A stretch of DNA of 64,000 bases from Flectonema sp. DT1601. Taxonomy: Eukaryota > Euglenozoa > Diplonemea > Diplonemida > Diplonemidae. Shown piece by piece: positions 21,700 through 31,943 of the stretch. The notes under the pieces are model-generated. The model worked only from the letters and a program-made list of their open reading frames with translations, did not search any database and was not told the DNA's origin. Every line of letters starts with the position of its first letter. Position 1 is the stretch's first letter. The position numbers were made by a program, and so were the translations under genes. The stretch is from NCBI GenBank assembly GCA_964019425.1, contig OZ025850.1, positions 638,598 to 702,597 of the forward strand, written 5' to 3'.

Positions 21700-23028
21700 A
21701 TGCACCACTTCCAACACCCAACCTACGAATTGGTAGATTGGTATGAGCCGGATACCAGGGCTGGAAATAACACCGACAGCCGGTTTGGAATATTGAAACA
21801 CATTAGTTTGGAGAGAGTTGAATTCCCACTTGGGGGAAGTCCTGGTAGTCAGGGAATGGCATTAGGCGATCTTAACGGAGACGGTAATATAGAACTTGTT
21901 GTTGGAACAGTAGATGGAATGCTCTCTGTCTACAAACACACTCTTAGTAAAGCATTGTATACAATTAATAGACTTGGGACTATTCTTTGTATATCAATAA
22001 TGAAATTATGTCCTGACAGCACATTTATTGTTGTTTTATCAGCTGAGGGTTGGTGTAGATTGATTTCACTTAACCAGACGTATGCTCAGCTTGAGCAGTG
22101 CGGTCAGCCTAAGAGACTTCCGAGAAATATAACGAACATGTTGGTTCATAATTTCTCTTCACCAGAATCAGATATTCACACTCACTTGGTACTTGGAGGG
22201 TTAGACAGAACTATTTATATTTATAAAGTATGTCCGACTTCACATGTCCTAACACTGCTGGCATCATACAGAGTCGGACATGCTGTTACATCACTAGCGA
22301 TGTCTGGAAGGCAATCAGGGACTGAGATTGTAGCAGGACTGTCAAATAGTACTTATGCAAGACTTACTTACACTATTGATGTTGAAGATACTTCTGTTAT
22401 TCAACAATATAATACAACTGATAAAGATATCATTCATGTTATTAGTAAGAGAACTGGATTCGAAAGATCTTACGTCACAATGTCTCGAGACAAGAAACAC
22501 TTTGCGGTAGCAACTCAAGACGGTTACATAACATATTGTGATGAATGGAAAACTCCGTTACAATTGGGTGAGATGATTCTACGCGGGTTTTGTATGTTAG
22601 AAGACTTATTGTGTGTTTGTACTTGGGGAGGTGATATTTATTTTATTGACTCAAATAGGGATGCGGTGAGGTATTCTCTCCATGAGCCTGTCCGATCATT
22701 TATTTACGGTAACTACTCACTGTCTGATGGTAAAGTCCGCGACTGCATCTTTTGTGCGACATTCAACGGAACGATAATAATGTGCAGCAACATCTCTTAT
22801 GAGATTAAAGTAATTAAAGCTTCTCGTTTAATGGAATCACCAATTGGGTCAATCATCCCAAATGATGATGACGATGATTCGAGTAACTCAACGATAGACA
22901 GATTACGATGTCTGGTCTACGACACCTCTCCGAAGGATATTAAATTACTGCAAGCCTACAAACTATCGCTGGAGAAGAAATTAAAGGAAGCTGAGGTGGA
23001 ACGTAGTAGAGCTTCCAGTGGTTTGTGA
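21700..23028 (+). CDS. ITFG2: ITFG2 homologue (KICSTOR complex, FG-GAP beta-propeller)
   Basis: 442 residues. The N-terminal FG-GAP unit ALGDLNGDGNIELVVGTVDG carries a calcium-type DLNGDGN loop and aligns with human ITFG2 ([20 protein letters not shown]). Further matches are VVLSAEGWCRL (human AVSAEGWFHL) and WGGDIYFIDSNRDAVRYSL followed by VRSFIYG (human WDGQTYIIDHNRTVVRFQV, IRAF). The propeller blades continue to about residue 390, then an acidic Asp run and a charged helix. In animals ITFG2 is one of four KICSTOR proteins that tether the GATOR1 complex to lysosomes and so inhibit TORC1 when amino acids are low. The same role here is inference. Length matches the human protein (about 447). 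No intron. Confidence 0.8.
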   Translation: MHHFQHPTYELVDWYEPDTRAGNNTDSRFGILKHISLERVEFPLGGSPGSQGMALGDLNGDGNIELVVGTVDGMLSVYKHTLSKALYTINRLGTILCISIMKLCPDSTFIVVLSAEGWCRLISLNQTYAQLEQCGQPKRLPRNITNMLVHNFSSPESDIHTHLVLGGLDRTIYIYKVCPTSHVLTLLASYRVGHAVTSLAMSGRQSGTEIVAGLSNSTYARLTYTIDVEDTSVIQQYNTTDKDIIHVISKRTGFERSYVTMSRDKKHFAVATQDGYITYCDEWKTPLQLGEMILRGFCMLEDLLCVCTWGGDIYFIDSNRDAVRYSLHEPVRSFIYGNYSLSDGKVRDCIFCATFNGTIIMCSNISYEIKVIKASRLMESPIGSIIPNDDDDDSSNSTIDRLRCLVYDTSPKDIKLLQAYKLSLEKKLKEAEVERSRASSGL

Positions 23029-23389
23029 AGACCTGAAGCTTCTGAATGAATTGATTTCACGCAACCGACACGCAGACACCTTTGCCATCCCAAACATGGG
23101 GGGGGGGGGGGGGGGGGGGGGGAGTTTTCAGTTTCGCTTCCCTTTTTCGGGAACTGCTGGAGCAGCTGTTTGATGTACCTCCTCATGTAACCATCGAGTA
23201 ATTAATTATAATCAACACCAGCAGATTAGAGAGTAATGTTATTGTGTTTTATTTATCTTAACAGGTTCTACAACAGATATCGGAACACTTCACTCTACGT
23301 AAGCAGAGTTGGGTTAATTAATTCATTGAAGGGAGTGACTTATTCTCACAGTTCGGTTACCCAAAAAAAAACAACATGTGAAAGGAAGA
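23029..23389. other. Intergenic with a 25-G run
   Basis: An uninterrupted run of 25 G (about 23,098-23,122) lies 70 bases past the ITFG2 stop codon. The rest is short mixed sequence. No gene seen. Confidence 0.7.
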
Positions 23390-26300
23390 ATGCGAGTTGC
23401 ACGGTTGACGGTTGTGCTGCAACACGATGTTGCCTGTCTCAGTGTCGTTTTACAATTTCTGATGGGAGTGTCAGGGGTTTGGGTCCCTTGGCCTGGTAAT
23501 TTTGTGATTGTCGTTTTCTGTTTGTTAGTGTCAATGATGTTATACGCTAATGCCGCAAAGAAACACCATCCGCTAATCAATCCAGACACTGGAGTGAATA
23601 TCAATCCAAAAAAAGAAGCATCCGTAGCAGCACCTGACAACACAGAAAAGACGAAAGAAGATTTCGGCCGAATGGAAATAATGATCGAATGTAATTCTCC
23701 ACGACTGAAACCAACTAAAAGTATGGCAGGCTCAATTACTCATTCACAAGGTAAAATAACGCAATGCATGACACCAAGAAGTTATCTATCACGAGAGAGT
23801 AATAGAAGTGAAACAGAACTCGCATGCTTTCCCAGCTTAGAGCTTCAATTTGGTGAGAACTCTCTTCAAAGTAACAATTCCAGTGTTTGTGAATCTGTTC
23901 ACACGGGGAAGGCTGTTGAATTCCAGCAACAACCTGAAACCGAGCAACTGACTCAAAATATTTCAAAAGCATCTCTTCGAATGAAAAGAATTCGTTCTAA
24001 TACTTCGATGAGAAGTAGTCACTCTCACTCTCACTCCTACTCTCTGATGTGTAATTCTGTCTCTCCTTGGCAAGTTCAAAAAGATGTTGTCTTCGTGAGT
24101 GCATACATTACTTACAATATGGATTGTATTCTTGAATTAGATTCTTGTGGTGTTGAAGCAATAAAAGAAATCCTAACAGCAGTAGGAGGCTATCGATCTG
24201 AGGTTGGTCAAATCTGGGGAAGACACACAAAAGGTCACTCTGGCTCAGTATATTCTGAGACACCTGCAACACTTGTCTCGTATTGGAATGGACAAAAAGC
24301 AGCTGTGAAGGCTTGTGAATTCTCACAGTCGTTCTGCGATGAAATAAACGAAGTTACAACAGAGTGGGTGAAAAAAGTGAGAAAGGATCATGGGTTTTCT
24401 ACCCTCACTGAGGGTGACACTAAGAGACAAGTCTACACAGATATTTTAAACGATCGAAGTAAAACAAAAAGAGCCTCAATCATATCATCACTTTTAGATA
24501 CTGATGAGTTCATTGCATCTGAAGCAATCTCATTAGGAATAACAATGGGTGATGTAGTACTCTGTAACAACTGTGAGAGTAACAGTCGAATTGGAATGGT
24601 AAGCCCAGCCCTAATGAGAGTCCATGCTCTCGCCAGACTTGGACACGTAATATGCGCGCAAACAGTTTGCGAACAGTTGATCATTGAGAGGAATAAAAGT
24701 TGTATTGCTCGGCCACTTGTTGAACTTCGATTCACACCCGAAATGGTTGAACCACAAGTAAGAGGAAATGATGTTAATAATGTTCGATATTTATATGAAA
24801 TACTTTCAACACAAACTCAAATTGATCAGTCTAAAGTAATGCTCTCAACCGACATCTTTGAGATGGCAACGCAGTGCATCCGTGATGGTTTTTACACTGA
24901 TGCTTGTGATCTTATTGAACAACACATCGCACAGGTTCCTAAAGATGCTGTTGCATGCAGCTTACGAAACCTGACGGAAGATGCTATCAGGAAAGGATGT
25001 CTGTTTGGATTAGCAGCGCACGCAGAGACAATTGAAATCGTCAGAGTAGATGAAAATCAAAGTGGCCATCTAAGAAGAAGATCAACAGTCTTTACATCGA
25101 CATCAAAAGGATTAGTTGATATGATTATGGAAGCATCTATTCAAGAAGAGTTGTCAGAACAATGTGATTCAGTTGTATCGGAATCTACAAGACCAGGTAA
25201 TCCAACTGCCGTAATTAGTGAGGTACTCGCTGAGTTGGGACGCACAACCGAAGTAGTTTACTTAACTGATGAACAGAAAGAAGAATGTCATCGAGCTAAG
25301 TTATGGGGTCGGATCAAAGCTATTTATGAGGCTTGTCTTTCATTACTTCTTTTGTTCTATTTTTTTAGAATTCCGTTTCTGATGACTTTTCATACCTCCA
25401 GTGATGAATCATTTGCCATAGCGGATACCGTACTACTGACATTCTGCTACGGTCACATAGCGATGACTTTTGTGACTCCCATTGAAATTAATGGAAAACT
25501 ATTATACAACAGAAAAAAAATAACAAGAATTTATTTAAGATCAGGATTTACTTTTGATTTGATCTGTTGTTTTCCTTTGGAGTTGGTTGGGTTTCTTGCT
25601 GGATACCACTGGAGTGATCCGAGATTTAGGATAAACAGAGTGCTGTACATATTGAGGGTACCGAGAATGGCTAAAAATGTGATAGATTTTATGTGGCCAA
25701 GTATCAACCCGATTAGCCTTAAGATGGCGAGATTTATGTTAATATTGTGTTGTTCAGCACATTTAATGGCATGTGGGTGGTGGTCGTTTCTCGAACAGTC
25801 TTCAACAGACGACCTCTACAAGTATCTAAAGACAAGAGTGAGTTTAGTTGAAGGATCGCCCATCTCATCTGGTCATAAATACAGTTTAGCATTCGAGTGG
25901 GTGATCAAAACCTTATTTGGTTATGGATCACCCTGGCCAGTAACTGACTTGATGACTTCATTGAGCTTAACCTCTTCTCTAATTGGTGTTGCTGTATTCG
26001 CTCACTTCTTAGCTGCTACAGCAGCAGTTCTTGCAGCCTACAACAGTAATAAAAATGATCATCAAGAGACAGTTGATAATATGATAGAATGGCTTTCTTT
26101 AAAACGAGCTCCTTCATCATTCAAGAAAGACGTCATCAGCTATTATCGATACCTGTGGAAGGTCACTCGATGTATTAGTACTACGCAGTTTGATTTCCTT
26201 TTAGAAGAAGTTCCTGGAGGCTTGCCAGCATTACCTTTGAAATTAGCTGAGCGATTACGATTTCACTTAAATTCAAGAATCGTTACACAAGTTCCTATGT

Positions 26301-26893
26301 TAGCAAAACACATTGGAAACCACGGGTTTACTACTGAAATTATCCAGGCACTCAGATTAGAAGCAGCTGTTCCGGGAGCAGTTATTATCGCTCAGGGAGA
26401 TGAACCGGATACGATGTTCTTTGTTGTTGGTGGAAGAGTGTCTGTTTACTTTAATAACACTTTTAAAGTAGCGGACATCACTCAGGGTGACTTCTTCGGA
26501 GAAATGTCACTTATATTCAAAACATCTCGCTCATGTACTGTAGTGTGTGATGAGTACACGCAGTTGTTTTCACTTCCGAAATGCGCTTTCTTCACGATCG
26601 CTAGGGCGTTTCCTTCTTGTTTTTACGACATTCTGTCAGTTGCTGAGAGTAGAAGAAAAAGTCTCAATGATTGCAAATTAAAGTTCAGCCATGAGATGAT
26701 CAGTGCTTTTCTTCCTCAGATAACTATTGATGATGATGATGATGATGATGACTGTGACAAATTTCAGAAATCAGAGTCGAGTGAGGATGAGGATGATCCT
26801 TTTGAAACCCTACCTGCGACGATGCCTTCTATCAACAATCCTCTGACGAGGACTGTGCGAATGTCACGGAGAAGACTTACCAGGTTTCACTGA
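23390..26893 (+). CDS. Cyclic-nucleotide-gated cation channel with an N-terminal degenerate class III cyclase-like domain
   Basis: 1,167 residues from the first ATG, intronless. A hydrophobic stretch near residues 10-48 may be a membrane anchor. Residues about 232-470 resemble a class III nucleotide cyclase: VVFVSAYITYNMD where the metal-binding strand should be, then SLGITMGDVVLCNN and PALMRVHALARLG matching the GI.tG.v..G...GD.vN.A.RL pattern. The two metal Asp residues are not seen, so catalysis is doubtful. Residues about 640-870 form the six-helix channel: a sparse S4 (RVLYILRVPRMAK) and a pore WVIKTLFGYGSPWPVTD with GYG near 844. The cyclic-nucleotide-binding domain (about 995-1078) keeps GDFFGEMSLIFKTSRSCTVV, with the phosphate-binding Glu and Arg. 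The tail is acidic. It is probably a K+-selective channel of the CNG/HCN/EAG superfamily. Confidence 0.8.
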   Translation: MRVARLTVVLQHDVACLSVVLQFLMGVSGVWVPWPGNFVIVVFCLLVSMMLYANAAKKHHPLINPDTGVNINPKKEASVAAPDNTEKTKEDFGRMEIMIECNSPRLKPTKSMAGSITHSQGKITQCMTPRSYLSRESNRSETELACFPSLELQFGENSLQSNNSSVCESVHTGKAVEFQQQPETEQLTQNISKASLRMKRIRSNTSMRSSHSHSHSYSLMCNSVSPWQVQKDVVFVSAYITYNMDCILELDSCGVEAIKEILTAVGGYRSEVGQIWGRHTKGHSGSVYSETPATLVSYWNGQKAAVKACEFSQSFCDEINEVTTEWVKKVRKDHGFSTLTEGDTKRQVYTDILNDRSKTKRASIISSLLDTDEFIASEAISLGITMGDVVLCNNCESNSRIGMVSPALMRVHALARLGHVICAQTVCEQLIIERNKSCIARPLVELRFTPEMVEPQVRGNDVNNVRYLYEILSTQTQIDQSKVMLSTDIFEMATQCIRDGFYTDACDLIEQHIAQVPKDAVACSLRNLTEDAIRKGCLFGLAAHAETIEIVRVDENQSGHLRRRSTVFTSTSKGLVDMIMEASIQEELSEQCDSVVSESTRPGNPTAVISEVLAELGRTTEVVYLTDEQKEECHRAKLWGRIKAIYEACLSLLLLFYFFRIPFLMTFHTSSDESFAIADTVLLTFCYGHIAMTFVTPIEINGKLLYNRKKITRIYLRSGFTFDLICCFPLELVGFLAGYHWSDPRFRINRVLYILRVPRMAKNVIDFMWPSINPISLKMARFMLILCCSAHLMACGWWSFLEQSSTDDLYKYLKTRVSLVEGSPISSGHKYSLAFEWVIKTLFGYGSPWPVTDLMTSLSLTSSLIGVAVFAHFLAATAAVLAAYNSNKNDHQETVDNMIEWLSLKRAPSSFKKDVISYYRYLWKVTRCISTTQFDFLLEEVPGGLPALPLKLAERLRFHLNSRIVTQVPMLAKHIGNHGFTTEIIQALRLEAAVPGAVIIAQGDEPDTMFFVVGGRVSVYFNNTFKVADITQGDFFGEMSLIFKTSRSCTVVCDEYTQLFSLPKCAFFTIARAFPSCFYDILSVAESRRKSLNDCKLKFSHEMISAFLPQITIDDDDDDDDCDKFQKSESSEDEDDPFETLPATMPSINNPLTRTVRMSRRRLTRFH

Positions 26894-28315
26894 GATTTAT
26901 CAGAAGAAGCAGGTCCTGAAGGAGTTTGGAATAACATTTTTTCAATTTTCTTTTATTATTATTGCTGGTGTGCTCTCTGCTACTAACTTCCGTCTCAATT
27001 TATTGTTTTTTATTCCTTAATAGGTTTAGAAGCTGTATTCCCCCCCTCACTTTTAATTGTCGTGCGCAACCGCACAATTTTTCGGTAAAAATTACTTTTA
27101 TAAAATACATCGAACCTGTGACTTGGCTCAGGCTGACTGTGCCCTGCTACGGAAACTTAAAACCCAATTCTCCAGTGCGAATCGGAAACGGGTTTGCTTT
27201 TAGTAAGGCGTAATTTTTGTGTCCTTTATTTATTTTTTGTACCTACAAACCCGTTGTTCGGTAGAAAGAGAATTGTGTCAGCGTAACTAACCTATTTCCT
27301 TTATTAGGATTTTCTACCGGTCTGCGCACAAACAAAATAAAAGTGTGAGTGAATAAAAAGTAAAAAAGTGAAGTTTGCCGATTCTTTTTTTTATTTTTTA
27401 CAAACTATTGTTCGGTAGAGTAGTGGCAGCGTAACTTACCTGTTTTCTCAGCTCACTATTTTATACTCTCCAAGAGAATAATTATTCAGAGAAATAATTT
27501 GTATGATTCTACCCTGCCTGCTTACCAACGCTGATTGTTCATATTTCTTTAACTCGCTTTCCTTCGTTTTCTTAATTGTTTTCACTTCCGCATGCTGGAG
27601 AGGTCATGAGATTTATCTTTTGATGACTCACTTGTCAAGGCTTAAAAATAACATGTTCGGGGTATTAATTTTTCTTGTTTTTTTTTTCTTTTTTTTTTTC
27701 CCCTTTTCCTATTATTTTTTTTCCAGGAATGCACTTCCATTTCATGTTCTTAAACCTTACACCGTGAGAAACACGCGAGTTTTTTTTTTTTTTAAAATTC
27801 TTTTTTTTTTTTTTTTTTTTTTTTGACTTTTTACAATTTTGATTTCGGCAAAGGATGGCAAAGGAGTCGACTCGTCCAAAGTTTTGACACAAGTTTTTCG
27901 TACACAACCGCTTGGGACATTTTTCATAAGGGTGTTTTTTTGCCCCTTCTTTTGAAATTAGAAAAAACCATTTCTTTTTTAGTTTCCCTTTCAGTGTGAA
28001 AGTCCCCGAAAAAAGTATCATTTTTTTTTTTTGGGAAATAATAATAATTTCAGCAGCTTACTATTGTGCAGCATGTAGTCCCGTAAAGGTATTTCATGTA
28101 AGAGCGGCTCTTTGGTAATTCATCCTTTCTAATCTCACGACCTGTGTCGTTTCTTTTTACTTTTATTTTGGGATGTCCTGCGGAAAGTTGTTGAGGTGAT
28201 GAAAAAAAAAAAAAAAAAAAAAAAAGTTAATCTTTCTGCAGTCTTTTTTTTTTTTTTCTTGATTTTTTATTACCTCGCCAATATCTTCCTTGAACTCAGT
28301 TTTTTCAGTTTTCTT

Positions 28316-28346
<31 letters not shown>

Positions 28347-28529
28347 TATTCATTTACATTACATTAGGTATTCTTTATCATTATTATTATAATTATTTTA
28401 TTTATATTATTTTATTTCTTATTAGTGTCATCATTCTCCTCACAGGGGTCCTCTTCATGAGGTAGAATAAAATGATCTGAACACGTCTTTTTAACAACCT
28501 TTTCAATAAAATAAAGGAAAGTGTTTGTG
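26894..28529. other. Intergenic, 1.6 kb, with a diverged local duplication
   Basis: A segment with TTGTTCGGTAGA and CAGCGTAACT occurs at about 27,250-27,300 and again at about 27,402-27,450, suggesting an old tandem duplication of about 150 bp. T runs follow (27,780-27,824, 28,316-28,345). No gene seen. Confidence 0.5.
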
Positions 28530-31500
28530 ATGGGTCAGGTTTGTGTAAAAAACAATTCAGTTCATCCGAAAGATGATGAAGCTTCCAAAAAGTACTCTGG
28601 GAAAGATGGTGTTTCAGGTGCTCAAAAGAAGAACGAAGTAGAAACCAAAAGTCGCGAACCTCTTATTGTACAAACCCAAGAAGTAGAAACTGAAAACAAA
28701 CAAAATAAAGAACCTGCGAAGACAGCAACACCACCAGAGGATGTTAATAAAATTATTGAAGCAACTCCAGATAAGACAGAAGACATCCAACAACCAGAAG
28801 TGAAACCTTCAGCTAGTGAACTACAACCGGAACCAAAAACACGTGAAATTGAAGACGACGATGGACAACCTTCTCCCAGAGTAACTCCACCAACTCCAAC
28901 ACCAGAATCGAGAGCAGTAATTGCTGCTGAGAGCAGCCCAGCTCCCGACCGAAAAGATTCCGTTGAACCTGAACCTGGTCTGATTCTTAAACAGTTCAGT
29001 AAGATATCACTAAATTCAAAAAAATCAGATCCAGATCGATTTGTAACAAAATTCGTTTACTCCGTCGTCAAGAGCAAAGATGACTTTGACAGACGTAAGA
29101 TAAATCAATACACTGTAATCAAACATTTAGGGTCTGGAAGATATGGTGAAGTCCAATTAGTAGAGAACGACAAGAAGGAACTCTACGCTATGAAAGAAGT
29201 TTGTAAGAAACTATTCAAAAAGAGTGGAGAGAATAAAGAAGTTGATATCCTGGCGAGGATTGATCACAGAAATGCCGTAAAGTTATTCGAAGTAATTGAC
29301 GATGCGACAATGAAAGAACAATACCTAATTCTTGAGTACGTTGATGGAGGTCCGTCAATGACTATAAATGATAAGGGAAAGGCGCTTCAAGATACTTTCG
29401 AAGAGGAAACCCTTCGGTACTACCTGCAGCAAATAGCAGAAGGTCTGCAATACCTCCACGATTGTAACATCATTCACAGGGATATAAAACCTGAGAATAT
29501 TTTGATCACTAGAGACCGCCGTACAATAAAACTCGCTGATTTCGGAGTATCGCGCGCTATGACCTCTGAAGATGATGGTTCACGCGAAACCGGAGGAACA
29601 CCTCTCTTTCTATCACCTGAAACATGTTCTGGTGATTTCAGTTCCGGGAAAGCCAATGACATCTGGGCTTTGGGGGTGACACTGTATATTTTTATGTACG
29701 GAAAGCCACCATTTACAGCTCCGGGTGGAAATGAAATATTACTTTACAATAAAATAATGGACGAAGAGATCCAGTACCCGAACACAAGGAAGAAATACTC
29801 TCCGGAGTTGTATTCGTTGCTGAAGAGAATGTTGGAGAGGAATGTATTACTTCGAATTACGTTGAATGAAATTAGAAATAACTCTTGGGTCAGGGGATCT
29901 TCTGCACCAGTTCCTGATGAGGAGTTGGCAAACTTTTCTACATACAGAACTGGTTCTGTGGGTGCTGGAAACGAAAACTTGCAATCAAGTGTTATCTCAC
30001 CAATGCATCTTGAAGATTGCCGCTGTACTGGTCAACCAAATCAAGTAAATATATTAATTGTTGAGGACGTTTTCCTAATTCAAAAAGTAACAATGAAGAT
30101 GTTTAAATCAATTATAGACGAAACCAACAACCTGCTGAACATAAAAGTAGTTGCTGATGGAGAAGATGCTATTGACGCCTGTAAGAACACAAGATTTCAC
30201 TTAGTGCTGATGGATGTTCACATGTCGAGAGTTTCTGGTATCACAGCAACTTGTAAGATAAGAGAGTTCGAAGGAACGAATAAATTAGTTCCAACAAACA
30301 TCTTGGGACTGACAGCAGATCCTCACGAAGATATGGAAAGAGTTTGTATGGAAGCAGGGATGTACAAAGTTCTTCAGAAACCACTCCAACCTTCAGTACT
30401 GAGAGAACTTTGTATTGAATTCGAACTCCCTGTGGTCGAAGGGGAAACAAACTTCAATGTTGCTGATTTCAATAAAGGTGAAGTCAGAGGTGGTGGACAG
30501 AAGAATGCTTACCTAAAATCCTATCAGGAGCACCTCACTAAAACCTCGCCAAGGCCGCTGAGTAGTCAGAACCAGCGCGAACCAGCAGCCGAGGCGACCG
30601 AATCAACAGTTGGGACAGTAGTTGAGAGTGATGGTCAGTCATCAGTTAATACTTCTGATGAAGATGGTCCTAAGATAGTCGGTGCATTGTCTGACGGAGA
30701 CATGAGATCAAGGTCCCTGCAGTGTATGAAGATGCATCAAAACATGTACAAAAAGAAGAACTGCGATAAAATATTTCAGTACGTTGAGGAAGATGAGAAG
30801 GCATTTGCGGGTGCCCTTGTTCTCCATCAGCTGTACGATGAGTGTACTTGGGATCACTTGAATTCCGTGACGAGCGCAAATTGGAAGCAACTCTACGACA
30901 CTGACATGTGTGAACTTGAGAACTACTTGAGTGAGATAATGCAACTAAATAGTGACGTGATTCCCGCAGAGGAGTTAGTTGATCGGTTTAGAAGTACAAC
31001 GGGATGGCATACTGTGTCTGGAAATGATGGTATCAGTGGTGAGGATCAGGTTAAACAGGTCCGCAAACATCAAGTTTTCGTTCATGCTGATAAAGGTCAA
31101 AGAGGAGGTATGGAAGACTACAGTGGAGTAATACTTAACCCTGTCGCGACATTACGTAGTGATAATGAACCTGACTCTGATGAGTTAATAGTTGGGGTCT
31201 ATGATGGCCACGGAGGGCGCTACGCAGCAGAGTACTGCGCTTCATATTTATTAGCAAAGATCGTCCTTCACGGTGCCTACTTGACAGATATCAGTAAAGC
31301 AATGAAAGAGTCTTTTGAGGATGCCCACAAATGCTTTTTAAAAAAAGTTGAGGCGGCTGACTGCGATGCCGGAACAACAGCCCTGGTGGCAGTAGTCCGT
31401 AACAACGTCTTAACAGTTGGTAATATTGGTGATTGTCGTTTAGTATTGTATAATCCAGACGAGGATCCGATTCAAATAAATAAACTCCACGTCTGTGATG

Positions 31501-31943
31501 ACGAAGCTGAGAGGGAAAGAGTAGAATCTCGAGGAGGATCTGTTATTTATTACATGGGATCTTGGAGAGTAAATGGAGTTCTACTGGTGACTCGTTCTAT
31601 CGGCGATCTTCCTTGTAAGGATGTCGTTTCTCGCGATGCAGACATCTTCAATCACACCATTCGGAAAAACGATCAATTCGCTGTTATCGCCAGCGACGGT
31701 CTCTGGGATGTAATGTCTCCTGCTGAAGTCTGCGAGGCCGTTGCCCAGGCGAAGGAGGAGTTGGACGCTCTGAAGGACGAACCCCCCGAAGAGAAAAAGA
31801 GTGCTGACTCTGGGGACGAGGAGGACGAAGAAGAAGAAGAAGGTTTTGACTCGTTAGCAGTTATCCCTGAAGCACTTGTCTCAGAAGCTCTGGAAAGGGG
31901 GTCAGCAGATAACATTACTTGCGCTATAGTCTTCTTTGGATAG
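28530..31943 (+). CDS. Protein kinase - response-regulator receiver - PP2C phosphatase triple fusion
   Basis: 1,137 residues in one uninterrupted frame from the first ATG. The N-terminus MGQVCVKNN fits N-myristoylation at Gly2 with a palmitoylatable Cys5, so membrane attachment is likely. Residues 10-180 are disordered and acidic/Pro-rich. The kinase domain is about 193-460: GSGRYGEV loop, YAMKEV lysine, HRDIKPEN, DFGVSRA, GGTPLFLSPE. The EYVDGGPSM hinge recalls the CaMKK/SnAK group. The receiver is about 504-632: acidic pair VED, phosphoacceptor in LVLMDVHM, LGLTAD, and LQKPL lysine; all key residues are present. The PP2C domain is about 855-1137: RGGMEDY, VYDGHGG, DAGTTALVAVV, GNIGDCR, TRSIGD, ASDGLWDVMS and GSADNIT, with the metal-binding Asp residues in place. 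An acidic insert lies before the last motif. One protein therefore appears able to phosphorylate, dephosphorylate and accept a phosphorelay signal. Confidence 0.9.
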   Translation: MGQVCVKNNSVHPKDDEASKKYSGKDGVSGAQKKNEVETKSREPLIVQTQEVETENKQNKEPAKTATPPEDVNKIIEATPDKTEDIQQPEVKPSASELQPEPKTREIEDDDGQPSPRVTPPTPTPESRAVIAAESSPAPDRKDSVEPEPGLILKQFSKISLNSKKSDPDRFVTKFVYSVVKSKDDFDRRKINQYTVIKHLGSGRYGEVQLVENDKKELYAMKEVCKKLFKKSGENKEVDILARIDHRNAVKLFEVIDDATMKEQYLILEYVDGGPSMTINDKGKALQDTFEEETLRYYLQQIAEGLQYLHDCNIIHRDIKPENILITRDRRTIKLADFGVSRAMTSEDDGSRETGGTPLFLSPETCSGDFSSGKANDIWALGVTLYIFMYGKPPFTAPGGNEILLYNKIMDEEIQYPNTRKKYSPELYSLLKRMLERNVLLRITLNEIRNNSWVRGSSAPVPDEELANFSTYRTGSVGAGNENLQSSVISPMHLEDCRCTGQPNQVNILIVEDVFLIQKVTMKMFKSIIDETNNLLNIKVVADGEDAIDACKNTRFHLVLMDVHMSRVSGITATCKIREFEGTNKLVPTNILGLTADPHEDMERVCMEAGMYKVLQKPLQPSVLRELCIEFELPVVEGETNFNVADFNKGEVRGGGQKNAYLKSYQEHLTKTSPRPLSSQNQREPAAEATESTVGTVVESDGQSSVNTSDEDGPKIVGALSDGDMRSRSLQCMKMHQNMYKKKNCDKIFQYVEEDEKAFAGALVLHQLYDECTWDHLNSVTSANWKQLYDTDMCELENYLSEIMQLNSDVIPAEELVDRFRSTTGWHTVSGNDGISGEDQVKQVRKHQVFVHADKGQRGGMEDYSGVILNPVATLRSDNEPDSDELIVGVYDGHGGRYAAEYCASYLLAKIVLHGAYLTDISKAMKESFEDAHKCFLKKVEAADCDAGTTALVAVVRNNVLTVGNIGDCRLVLYNPDEDPIQINKLHVCDDEAERERVESRGGSVIYYMGSWRVNGVLLVTRSIGDLPCKDVVSRDADIFNHTIRKNDQFAVIASDGLWDVMSPAEVCEAVAQAKEELDALKDEPPEEKKSADSGDEEDEEEEEGFDSLAVIPEALVSEALERGSADNITCAIVFFG

